A DNA stretch of 64,000 nt, from contig NC_079135.1 of assembly GCF_945859705.1 (NCBI RefSeq), positions 120,223,551 through 120,287,550 on the forward strand, read 5' to 3'. Each line of letters begins with the position of its first letter. The first letter of the stretch is position 1. A model generated the notes under the pieces. That model had not been told where the DNA came from. It did not search any database and was given only the letters and a program-made list of their open reading frames with translations. Made by a program: the position numbers and the translations under genes. Of the stretch, positions 38,292 through 50,000 are shown in pieces. This stretch comes from Episyrphus balteatus. Lineage: Eukaryota > Arthropoda > Insecta > Diptera > Syrphidae.

Positions 38292-39110
38292 GACCAGTGC
38301 CGATGCCTTCAAAAACATTAAAAAGTACAAAAAAATCATAGTAGGATGAAACATATTGGAAAAGGAGGTGAATATGATGAAAGGATTTCATGTAACATTG
38401 ATAAATCTTACGTTTTTTTGAGTAATTAAAGTGTAAATTTGAATAAATAATCCAAAATTGTAAGCAATGAGAAAAAAAATTTTCCAAATTCAAGCTTTTT
38501 TCATTTTTTGAATTTTACGAGAACATGTTCTATAGTATACTAATGTAAATTTTTTTTACACCATCAGAAAATAGACATTTTAACGAACGAAATGCCCACC
38601 GACTTTTTGAAAAAAGCTGATATTTTGACACGTGAATTTTGGATTGAAAATTAGGGTGTTTTTTTGGTATTAAGTCAAAATAAGGTGAACAAATTAATAT
38701 TTTAAATCAAATAAATTACAGTGTATTAGGGACATAATAAGGTAAGTTTTCACCAAATTTCGTAGAAAAATTTTTGTTTTTGGAAAAGATAAAAATAAAA
38801 AACCAAAAACTCGGTTTTTTGAATTTTTCACATAAATTTTAAGGTTATGTGAAAAAATTGTTGATACAAAAATTGTAGATCTTTTTATTACTTACAACTT
38901 TGCCATACAACTTTTTTCTATAGGATTTGTAGTTTTGTCGGAAATCGAGATATACCATTTTTTACCATTAAAAACTCAACCCACCCACTTCCCGAACTCG
39001 GCTCGCCCGTAATTTATTTTTCCTTTAATTTTCATCATATTCACCTCCTTTTCCAATGGGTTTCATTCTACTATGATTTTTTTTGGTTTCCAAAACTATC
39101 GACCCTGGTC
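38292..39110. mobile_element. TIR element with long subterminal inverted repeat and TA flanks
   Basis: The left end GACCAGTGCCGATGCCTT and the inverted right end GACCAGGGTCGATAGTTTT are each followed by 'aaaaaatcatagtaggatga(a)ac' style and 'aaaaggaggtgaatatgatg' blocks in inverse orientation. TA dinucleotides flank both ends (38290-38291, 39111-39112), compatible with a Tc1/mariner-type TSD. The interior carries 'aaatgcccaccgactttttg' and 'aacccacccacttcccgaac'. No transposase frame. Confidence 0.7.
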
Positions 39111-39299
39111 TATTATTTGACTGGATTAACAAAACATTTCTGAAAGTGATTAGTCATCATAAATATAATAGAGGTGATATTATTATCTCTTTGTTTTTCC
39201 CAAACTATGTGAAGTGAAATCTTATTGCCGATCAAATTTTGTCATTAATTAATACATTTTACTTCGAAAAAAACACAAAATAGTGCAAATTCAGATTTT

Positions 39300-39998
39300 T
39301 TATTTTCTAACAGAAAAATTTTAATAAATAGGCCAAAGTTATAAACAATGATAAAAAATATTTTTCGAATTCAAGCCTTTTTCATTTTTTTTGCATTTTA
39401 GAAAACATTTACTATAGTACACTAATGTAAATTTTTTTACACCTTCAGAAAGTAGACATTTTAACGAAAGAAATGCCCACCGACTTTTTGAAAAAGCTGA
39501 TATTTTGACACGTGAATTTTCGATTAAAAATTAGGATGTATTTTTAATATTAAGTCAAAAAAAGGTGAAAAAATAAACATTTTAAATCAAATAAATTACA
39601 GTGTATTTGGGACATAATAAGGTAAGTTTTCACAAAATTTCGTAGAAAAATTTTTTTTTTTGAAAAATATAAAAATAAAAAACCAAAAACTAGGTTATTT
39701 GAATTTTTCACATAAATTTTGAGGTTATTTGAAAAAATTGTCCATTGAAAAGTTGTAGATCTTTTTATTATCTACAACTTTCCCATACAACTTTTTAATT
39801 TAGGACTTGTAGTTTTGCCGGAAATCTAGATATACCATTTTTTACCATTAAAAACTAAACCCACCCACTTCCCGAACTCGGCTCGCCCGTAATTTATTTT
39901 TCCTTTCATTTTTATCATATTCACCTCCTTTTCGAATGGGTTTCATTCCACTATGATTTTTTTTGGTTTCAAAAATTATCGACCCTGGTTTATAATTC
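39300..39998 (+). repeat. Second, left-truncated copy of the 38.3-kb element
   Basis: Repeats the right three quarters of 38292-39110 in the same order and orientation ('actaatgtaaatttttttac', 'gaaatgcccaccgacttttt', 'cccgaactcggctcgcccgt', 'tcatattcacctccttttc'). It ends with 'atcgaccctggttta'. The left TIR is absent. Confidence 0.8.
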
Positions 39999-40428
39999 AA
40001 AAGGTTGTATTAAAAACTACGACAGAATTTTTAATCGTGAAAGATTATTCTTTCATTGAAAAAGAAGTAGATAATTATTTCTATATTTTTTTGTAAGGCA
40101 TGTAGGAATTCTTTAAGAGCATTGCTCTTTAGTGGATTGAAGAATACAGAAACTAATTATAAGTTTATGTTATGATTTCTTTATTGATTTCTGTATTGAT
40201 TTCTTTATTGACAAACAGATTGAATTTTACAATTACCAATTTGGGCTATTCATTAGGATTACACAAGGATTGGTTTCTTATAAAAAAATGGTGGTGTAAG
40301 TTCTGACCGTTTTATTACTTTCTCACTGCTGAAATTTAGTAAGCCTAACTCTTCCGAATCAAAGCAAGTAACAAGCACCGCTGCTATAACTGCCCTGATA
40401 TTCCTCAGTAGAATTCTTGTAATATCTT

Positions 40429-40777
40429 ATCACAACAAAAACATTACTGTTAAAAAAAAGAGCCAAGTTCTTCTATGTTGAAGTTATGCTAGCACAAAAA
40501 GTACTGAAATGTAAAAGTGTACCAAGCTCTAAAGCTTGGCTTTAAATTTGTATATAAATAAAATGTTGATTGTTCTCTTGACAATTTTTCTTTAAATTAC
40601 CGATTTTAAAAGCTATTTGAAAAATTACCAAGTAAACAATCAACATTTTATGTATACAAATTTAAAGCCAAGCTTTAGAACTTGGTACACTTCTACATTT
40701 CAGTACTTTTTGTGCGAGCATAACTTCAACATAAGAGAAATTGGCTCTTTTCTTAACAGTAATGTTTTTGTTGTGAT
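40429..40777. repeat. Inverted repeat (~150-bp arms) abutting the satellite
   Basis: The left arm (from ATCACAACAAAAACATTAC to 'aatgttgattgtt') and the right arm ('aacaatcaacattttatgta' to GTAATGTTTTTGTTGTGAT) are near-identical inverted copies around a spacer of about 60 bp. The right arm ends exactly where the 14-bp satellite begins. No TSD is found. It could be a small foldback element, or the flanking part of the element in which the satellite arose. Confidence 0.8.
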
Positions 40778-42067
40778 TTATCTATCGACATTTATCTATC
40801 GACATTTATCAAGAGACATTTATCTAGAGACATTTGTCTAAAGACATTTGTCTATCGACATTTATCTAGAGACATTTATTTAGAGACATTTATCTAGAGA
40901 CATTTGTCCAGAGACATTTGTCTATCGACATTTATCTAGAGACATTTATCTATCGACATTTATCTAGAGACATTTATTTAGAGACATTTATCTAGAGACA
41001 TTTGTCCAGAAACATTTGTCTATCGACATTTATCTAGAGACATTTATCTATCGACATTTATCTAGAGACATTTATTTATCGAGATTTATCTATCCACATT
41101 TATCTATCCACATTTATCTATCGACATTTATCTAGAGACATTTATCTATCGACATTTGTCTATCCACATTTATCTATCGACATTTATCTATCGACATTTA
41201 TCTATCGACATTTATCTAGAGACACTTATCTATCGACATTTATCTATCGACATTTATCTATCGACATTTATCTATCCACATTTACCTATCGACATTTATC
41301 TATCCACATTTATCTATCCACATTTATCTATCCACATTTATCTATCGACATTTGTCTATCCACATTTATCTATCCACATTTATCTATCGACATTTATCTA
41401 TCGACATTTATCTATCCACATTTATCTATCGACATTTATCTATCGACATTTATCTATCCACATTTATCTATCGACATTTGTCTATCCACATTTATCTATC
41501 CACATTTATCTATCGACATTTATCTATCGACATTTATCTAGAGACATTTATCTATCGACATTTGTCTATCCACATTTATCTATCGACATTTATCTAGAGA
41601 CATTTGTCTAGAGACATTTGTCTAGAGACATTTATCTATCGAAATTTATCTATCCACATTTATCTATCCATATTAATCTATCGACATTTATCTATCCACA
41701 TTTATCTATCGACATTTATCTATCGACATTTGTCTATCCACATTTATCTATCCACATTTATCTATCCATATTAATCTATCGACATTTATCTATCCACATT
41801 TATCTATCGACATTTATCTATTGACATTTATCTATCCACATTTATCTATCGAAATTTATCTATCGATATTTGTCTATCCACATTTATCTATCCACATTTA
41901 TTTATCGACATTTATCTATCCACATTTATCTATCGACATTTATCTATCCACATTTATCTATCGACATTTGTCTATCCACATTTATCTATCCACATTTATC
42001 TATCGACATTTATCTATCGACATTTATCTAGAGACATTTATCTATCGACATTTGTCCATCCACATTT
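40778..42067. repeat. 14-bp minisatellite, left block (~92 units)
   Basis: Tandem 14-bp units of consensus TATCTATCSACATT. In the first ~380 bp the variants TATCTAGAGACATT and TGTCTAGAGACATT dominate. Rightwards, TATCTATCCACATT and TATCTATCGACATT take over. The forward strand of the unit has no stop in any frame because 14 is not a multiple of 3, so all three frames cycle through the same 14-residue peptide (YLSTFIYRHLSIDI type). Apparent ORFs here are artefacts. Confidence 0.97.
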
Positions 42068-42068
42068 A

Positions 42069-44756
42069 TATTTATTTATTTATATTTATTTATCTGACTT
42101 AATTCAAGCGAAACAATATATATGAATAACAAATAAAAATAAAAATAATTACAAATTAAAATATAAAAATATAAATACAAATAAAATAAATATATATATA
42201 TACATTATGTACAGGTCAAAAAACAAAAATTTTAATGACAAACAAAAAAATAATCAAATTAATTAGAGGATTAAGGTAAGGAGACATATAGTTCTTTTCG
42301 AAGGGATGATAGGCTCTTATTAAAGTCAAGGATATTATGTGCACTATTGGCAAGGCGTAGCATTCTAGTGATAGGGTTAAAATGACCATAGTTGGTGCGA
42401 TGAGTGGGGAGACGAAAAAAGGGGACTGATCTAAGGTTGCGTGGGTTTGTATTAATGGAAAACAACTCAAGGAGTTTTGGGGAATCGATGGTACCGGTAA
42501 TAATTTGATGGACGAAAAGAATGTCTGCTATCTCACGGCGCCTGGCAAGGGTAGGTAGATCAATTAAAAGAAGACGATTTTCGTAAGGGGGCAAGATAAG
42601 AGGGTCTGACCATGGGAAACTGCGTAAAGCAAAACGGAGGAACCTACGCTGCACTGCTTCAATTCTGAGGGATTGGGTTATTTGATAGGGGGACCAGACC
42701 TCACTGCCATACTCAAGAATAGGTCGCACGAAAGTGATGTACAAGGTCTTGGTTACATAGGGATTGGAAAATTCTTTTGACCAGCGCTTGATAAAACCAA
42801 GGGATGAGTTTGCTTTCGCAATAATTTGATCAATGTGAGCCCGAAAATTGAGCTCTTTGTCACATACAATCCCGAGATCACGAATTGAGGTAACAACGGG
42901 AATGATATCATTTCAAAAATGATAAATTCTAGGAGGGGATGGTAGACGTTTGCGAGAAAAAGTCATTGATTGGCATTTGTTCACATTTAGTTCTAAGAAA
43001 TTATGTTCACACCATATAAGGAAAGAATTTAAGTCTTCTTGAAGAAAAGAAGAATCTAATGAGGAAGAGATTACCTTAATGATCTTTATATCATCTGCAT
43101 AGATAGTAAGTTCGGAGTTGGTTATAATACTGGTTACATCATTTATGGCTAAAATAAATAAAAGAGGTCCAAGGTGACTGCCCTGAGGAACACCTGACGT
43201 GGCAAAGATGGGATTGGACACAGCACATCTGAAAATAACGTTATAAACACGATTCTCCAAGTAGGACTTCACCCAAGTAATAAAAGATGGTGGGAAACCT
43301 AAGGCTTTTAATTTTAAATAAATGATTTGATGGCTAATCTTATCAAACGCCTTGCTAAAGTCGGTTGTTATGACATCGACTTCATGACCTTTTTCTAGAG
43401 CGCACAGCGTTGTTGAGACGAATTGAGAAAGATTCGTCGTTGTAGATCTTCCTTTTAGGAAACCATGCTGAAGTGGTGAGACGACGGACTTACAATGGAA
43501 GTACAGGGCGTCATAAACGAGACTTTCAAAAAGTTTGGGTATAGAGGAGAGCTTGGCTATAGGGCGATAGTTGGAAATTTGATTTTTACTGCCTTTTTTA
43601 TGGATAGGAAAGATAAAGGAGTTTTTCCAAAGGGTGGGGAAGACTGCTTGTGATAGCGAAAGACGGAAGAGGGTGGTAAGGGGTAGGCAGAGTGAATCAA
43701 CACATTTTTTTAGGAAGATTGCGGGGATACCATCAGGGCCAGGAGAAAAATCATCTTTTAATGAAATTATCTTTTCATTAACAGTCTGAGGACTTATATC
43801 AATGGACTGGAGGGAAGTGTTAGAGCAAAGGGACAGAAATCTATGGTAGTCCAAATTAGGATTCATTTGATCGATGCTGTAGGATTCACTAAAAAAATTA
43901 GCAAACAAATTGGCGATCACAAGAGGGTCAGAAGATGTTGTGTTGTTACAATTGAATGTGGAGGGAAGGCCATCAGATTTCCGCTTAACATTTATAAATT
44001 GGTAAAAACGCTTTGGTTGACAGATGAGGTTGGACTGCATTTCTTCAAAATATTTATGGTATAGTGATTCGCAGAGAATGGAAAAATCAGTAGATGCTTG
44101 TTGGTAGTAAGCGTAGTTTACGGGAGACTGGAACTTCATATAATTTTTCCACAGTTTATTTCTAATATTACGAAGAGTTCTTAAGTTTTTTGTATACCAA
44201 GGTGGTGATGATACAAAACTTTTTTGAACTGTATATGGAACACATTGGATAATACAATCGAAAATAGAAGTGAGAAAGAGGGAAAGGGCTACATCAATGG
44301 GGGTTTGTGAGTTGAGAAAGAGGTTGAAGTTAATTTTGTTTAGGAGCACGTTCAGTTGGTTGAAATCGGCTTTTCGGAAGTTGAAACGAGAGGGATTTTC
44401 TGATTCAATGGTCGGGATTATTTGGTCCAGAGAGATGAAGAGAGATAGAGGAGGGTGATAAAGGTCAAGGGTGGACAAGAGGTGAGAGCTTTCGGAGACG
44501 ATGGAGTTGCAAGGGTCAGAGGAAAAGATAAGATCAAGTTGTCTACCTAAATTATTGGTGACCTTACTTAGTTGGAAAAGGCCGGATTCAAGTAGACGGT
44601 CTGAGAATAGAGATTCTTTTTCAGAAGATGCATTGGAAGGAACAAAACAAGATTCGTCCTCAGAAGGGATCCATTGCAAATCAGGCAGATTGAAATCACC
44701 GATAATAATAAAGTCGTCACTTGATGTTGCACTTTCAATTATGGAATCAACCGAGT
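42069..44756 (-). mobile_element. 5'-truncated Jockey/CR1-like LINE inserted in the satellite
   Basis: On the minus strand the element runs from a truncated endonuclease domain (44756) through the reverse transcriptase to a ~200-bp 3' UTR. It ends in an A/T-rich tail of AAATA/TAAA-type short repeats at about 42069-42095. Both sides are 14-bp satellite, so the target duplication cannot be told from the repeats themselves. The 5' truncation is typical of incomplete target-primed reverse transcription. There is no ORF1. Only one in-frame stop was seen in about 828 codons, which suggests a fairly young insertion. Confidence 0.9.
42271..44756 (-). pseudogene. LINE ORF2: endonuclease (partial)-reverse transcriptase, one in-frame stop
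   Basis: One continuous minus-strand frame is interrupted only by TGA at 42913-42915. The part before the stop starts within the apurinic-type endonuclease: GDFNLPDLQW lies at its very beginning, and 'LDLIFSS' follows about 50 residues on. Counting from the Leu codon at 44679, the reverse transcriptase signatures are SPGPDG (312-317), DFSKAFD (440-446), GVPQGSHLGPLLF (496-508) and the catalytic YADD (527-530). After the stop the same frame continues (42271-42744 and upstream) with 'FVRPILEYGSEVWSP' and 'EAVQRRFLRFALR', the typical C-terminal region of Jockey/CR1-type ORF2. The intact enzyme would nick target DNA and copy its own RNA. This copy lacks most of the endonuclease and carries the stop, so it is judged non-functional. 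The catalytic RT residues are intact. Confidence 0.9.
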
Positions 44757-45302
44757 TTATCTATCGACATTTATCTAGAGACATTTGTCTAGAGACATTT
44801 GTCTAGAGACATTTATCTATCGAAATTTATCTATCCACATTTATCTATCCATATTAATCTATCGACATTTATCTATCCACATTTATCTATCGACATTTAT
44901 CTATCGACATTTGTCTATCCACATTTATCTATCCACATTTATCTATCGACATTTATCTATTGACATTTATCTATCCACATTTATCTATCGAAATTTATCT
45001 ATCGATATTTGTCTATCCACATTTATCTATCCACATTTATTTATCGACATTTATCTATCCACATTTATCTATCGACATTTATCTATCGACATTTGTCTAT
45101 CCACATTTATCTATCCACATTTATCTATCCACATTTATCTATAGACATTTGTCTATCCACATTTATCTATCCACATTTATCTATCGACATTTATCTATCC
45201 ACATTTATCTATCGACATTTGTCTATCCACATTTATCAATCCACATTTATCTATCGACATTTATCTATCGACATTTGTCTATCCACATTTATCTATCGAC
45301 AT
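44757..45302. repeat. 14-bp minisatellite, middle block (~39 units)
   Basis: Same TATCTATCSACATT units. Its first ~480 bp repeat the unit-variant order of 41574-42067, including three successive AGAGAC units, the CGAAATTT variant, CCATATTAATC, ATTGACATT and CGATATTTG. One 42-bp (three-unit) deletion distinguishes the copies. The LINE therefore lies at the junction of two copies of a larger repeat. Confidence 0.95.
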
Positions 45303-45944
45303 CAGAGTTGGGTAATCGAATCGTTAATTACATTACATGTAATTACAGGGTAATTGCATTGTAATCGAATTACTTTCCCATTACAATGGAAATGTAATTC
45401 GAAATGCAATTACAATTAAATTACCGTGTAATTTTATTGTAGTTACATTATGAAATTACAAAAGTAATTGCATTGTAATTAAATATTTTGGAATTTGAAA
45501 GTAATTATATTGTAATTGAAACTCTGAAATTAATTTCTAAATTAAATTAAACATTTTATTTTAGTCAAATGAAACAAAATCATTCAATAAATTAATTAAT
45601 ATTCGCTGTGTTTTATTATTCCCGTGATCTAGATCAGATTATTTTATTTGTTAGCTATACAATAACAAAGCAAGATCCTGCTTTTTTTTGTAAGAGAAAT
45701 GAAAACAATATGATTTGATCTGGATCACGAGAAAAATAAGACACAGCAATTATCATATTACGCGAAAAGTTACAGTAAAATTACTGGTAATTTATTATTG
45801 CTTTAAGCAAAACAAACTTTTCAAAGTTTGTGTCCGATAACTTATTTCACCGCAGCGCATTTATTATGCCCGCAAATGAAGAAAATCTTTCAATGGGAGC
45901 GACGACGATTGAAGTATTGTGTTGTACATCAGGAACAATGGCTT

Positions 45945-46145
45945 TGCAACTTCCTACATGCAACTTCCCACATGCAACTTGGCACATGCAACACATGAAA
46001 CTTGCCACATGCAACTTGCCACATGCAACTTGCCACATGAAACTTGCCACATGCAACTTGCCACATGCAACTTGCCACATGAAACTTGCCACATGCAACT
46101 TGCTACATGGAACTTGCAACTACATGGAACTTGCAACTTGCCACA
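45945..46145. repeat. ACTTGCCACATGCA minisatellite inside hAT-C
   Basis: About a dozen 14-bp units of ACTTGCCACATGCA with ACATGAA and ACATGGA variants. The same minisatellite family lies at 54084-54242. Confidence 0.93.
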
Positions 46146-46770
46146 TACGGCTATATCTCGGAATTTTGAAAAAAATGAAAAATTTTTTTTTTATGCCCAA
46201 AGGTAGCGGGGACTCCAACCTACATTTGGGTACAACTCCTATCCCTGTAGGTGCACGCGTTCTCAAACCGGGAGAACTTAAAGGTCAAACAAAAGATAAG
46301 CCCGATTCTGAAAAAATAGGCATGATGCGGTGGTTTAAAATGGAAGATGATTTTTTAAAAATCTGACAATGTGCAAAGCGTAGGCCCATGACACAAGCTA
46401 TCATTTGGCACAACTCCCAAAAATTGCTCTCAAGCGGTTAAGCTTCGCGGAGCGTTGAAAGGTTCGGGGATTTTTCGAAAAAAAATTTTACCCCAACTTT
46501 CAAACGCAATTATCTCGGAATTTTGAACAAAATCCAAAAACCGGATTATACCACTATTGGGTAGCTGAGAATATAATCTTTCATATGGCACCACCCCCAT
46601 GTCTCTAGGTCAAAGCGTTCAGCTCCCAGAAGCTTTTTCGCGCCCCCAACTTCCAACGGCTATATATCGGAATTTTGAAGAAAAAAATGAATACAAAATT
46701 TTTGATGCCCAAAGGTAGCGGGGACTCTAACCTACATTTGGGTACAACTCCCATCCCTGTAGGTCCACCC
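46146..46770 (+). repeat. R5 modules inside hAT-C
   Basis: Contains 'atctcggaattttgaa', 'gcggggactc(c/t)aacctaca', 'tgggtacaactcc', 'gtaggt(g/c)cac', 'aggcccatgacacaagctat' and 'accccaactttcaaacgc'. These are the same blocks as the three tandem copies at 52601-53965, but in the opposite orientation. About 1.2 units are present, the 'ggtagcgggg' block occurring at 46203 and again at 46714. Confidence 0.85.
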
Positions 46771-47072
46771 TTTACATGTGGCATGTGTCATAGTTTTTCT
46801 TTGAAATGTTGAAGGTTTAGATTTTGGTTTTATTTTGTTTTTAAAATATAATTACTTTAAAATTACAATTTTAATTACAATGCAATTACTTTTGTAATTT
46901 CATCGTTTTAATTACAATAAAATTACACGGTAATTTAATTGTAATTGCATTTCGAATTACATTTCCATTGTAATGGGAAAGTAATTCGATTACAATGCAA
47001 TTACTCCACTAGTAATTGCATTGTAATTAATTAGTAATTAATTACAAATGTAATGATTACTCCCCAACTCTG

Positions 47073-50000
47073 ATCGACATTTATCTATCCACATTTATCT
47101 ATCCACATTTATCTATCCACATTTATCTATCCACATTTATCTATCGACATTTATCTAGAGACACTTATCTATCGACATTTATCTATCGACATTTATCTAG
47201 AGACATTTATCTATCCACATTTATCTATCCACATTTATCTATCCACATTTATCTATCGACATTTATCTATCGACATTTGTCTATCGACATTTATCTATCC
47301 ACATTTATCAATCCACATTTATCTATCGACATTTATCTATCGACATTTGTCTATCCACATTTATCTATCGACATTTATCTATCCACATTTATCTATCCAC
47401 ATTTATCTATCCACATTTATCTATCGACATTTGTCTATCCACATTTATCTATCGACATTTATCTATCCACATTTATCTATCCACATTTATTTATCGAGAT
47501 TTATCTATCCACATTTATCTATCCACATTTATCTATCGACATTTATCTATCCACATTTATCTATCCACATTTATCTATCCACATTTATCTATTGACATTT
47601 ATCTATCGAAATTTATCTATCGACATTTATCTATCGACTTTATCTAGAGACATTTATCTATCGACATTTATATATCGACATTTATCTAGAGACATTTATC
47701 TATCGACATTTGTCTATCGACATTTATCTAGAGACATTTATCTATCGACATTTATCTATCCACATTTATCTATCCACATTTATCTATCCACATTTATCTA
47801 TCCACATTTATCTATCGAAATTTATCTATCCACATTTATCTATCCATATTAATCTATCGACATTTATCTATCCACATTTATCTATCGACATTTATCCATC
47901 GACATTTGTCTATCCACATTTATCTATCCACATTTATCTATCGACATTTATCTATCGACATTTATCTATCCACATTTATCTATCGAAATTTATCTATCGA
48001 TATTTGTCTATCCACATTTATCTATCCACATTTATCTATCCACATATATCTATCCACATTTATCTATCGACATTTATCTGTCGACATTTATCTATCCACA
48101 TTTATCTATCCACATTTATCTATCCACATTTAGCTATCCACATTTATCTATCCACATTTATCTATCCACATTTATCTATCCACATTTGTCTATCGACATT
48201 TATCTATCCACATTTATCTATCGACATTTATCTATCGACATTTGTCTATCCACATTTATCTATCCACATTTATCTATCCACATATATCTATCCACATTTA
48301 TCTATCGACATTTATCTGTCGACATTTATCTATCCACATTTATCTATCGACATTTATCTATCCACATTTATCTATCGACATTTGTCTATCCACATTTATC
48401 TATCCACATTTATCTATCCACATTTATCTATCCACATATATCTATCCACATTTATCTATCGACATTTATCTGTCGACATTTATCGATCCACATTTATCTA
48501 TCCACATTTATCTATCCACATTTAGCTATCCACATTTATCTATCCACATTTATCTATCGACATTTGTCTATCCACATTTATCTATCCACATATATCTATC
48601 CACATTTATCTATCGACATTTATCCATTTATCTATCCACATTTAGCTATCCACATTTATCTATCCACATTTATCTATCGACATTTGTCTATCCACATTTA
48701 TCTATCCACATATATCTATCCACATTTATCTATCGACATTTATCTGTCGACATTTATCTATCCACATTTATCTATCCACATTTATCTATCCACATTTCGC
48801 TATCCACATTTATCTATCCACATTTATCTATCCACATTTGTCTATCAACATTTATCGATCCACATTTATCTATCCACATTTATCTATCCACATTTATCTA
48901 TCGACATTTGTCTATCCACATTTATCTATCGACATTTATCGATCCACATTTATCTATCCACATTTATCTATCCACATTTAGCTATCCACATTTATCTATC
49001 CACATTTATCTATCGACATTTGTCTATCCACATTTATCTATCCACATATATCTATCCACATTTATCTATCGACATTTATCTTTCGACATTTATCGATCCA
49101 CATTTATCTATCCACATTTATCTATCCACATTTAGCTATCCACATTTATCTATCCACATTTATCTATCGACATTTGTCTATCCACATTTATCTATCCACA
49201 TATATCTATCCACATTTATCTATCGACATTTATCTGTCGACATTTATCTATCCACATTTGTCTATCGACATTTATCGATCCACATTTATCTATCCACATT
49301 TATCTATCCACATTTATCTATCCACATTTATCTATCGACATTTGTCTATCCACATTTATCTATCCACATTTATCTATCCACATTTATCTATCCACATATA
49401 TCTATCCACATTTATCTATCGACATTTATCTTTCGACATTTATCGATCCACATTTATCTATCCACATTTATCTATCCACATTTAGCTATCCACATTTATC
49501 TATCCACATTTATCTATCGACATTTATCTATCCACATTTATCTATCCACATATATCTATCCACATTTATCTATCGACATTTATCTGTCGACATTTATCTA
49601 TCCACATTTATCTATCCACATTTATCTATCCACATTTCGCTATCCACATTTATCTATCCACATTTGTCTATCGACATTTATCGATCCACATTTATCTATC
49701 CACATTTATCTATCCACATTTAGCTATCCACATTTATCTATCCACATTTATCTATCGACATTTGTCTATCCACATTTATCTATCCACATTTATCTATCCA
49801 CATTTATCTATCCACATTTATCTATCGACATTTATCTATCGACATTTGTCTATCCACATTTATCTATCCACATTTATCTATCGACATTTATCGATCCACA
49901 TTTATCTATCGACATTTGTCTATCCACATTTATCTATCCACATTTATCTATCCACATTTATCTATCCACATATATCTATCCACATTTATCTATCGACATT

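Larger units (their letters stand above)
45303..47072. mobile_element. hAT-like non-autonomous element (hAT-C) inserted in the satellite
   Basis: The 8-bp TSD ATCGACAT (45295-45302 and 47073-47080) is satellite sequence. Removing one copy and the element restores a perfect 14-bp repeat phase. The ends are CAGAGTTGGG / CAGAGTTGGGG inverted, followed by about 180-200 bp of inverted subterminal DNA made of GTAATTAC/TGTAATTG-type words. The interior holds a 14-bp minisatellite (45945-46145) and R5 modules (46146-46770). No transposase is encoded; frames at 45830-46366 read through the minisatellite and are spurious. Confidence 0.92.

Noticed and set aside
42069..44756. Active LINE
   Set aside because: Although the reverse transcriptase motifs are intact, most of the endonuclease is missing and an in-frame TGA lies at 42913-42915.
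45830..46366. 178-codon open frame across the ACTTGCCACATGCA minisatellite and R5
   Set aside because: It reads through a minisatellite and a dispersed repeat. Frames of similar length are open on the opposite strand, and no domain is present.
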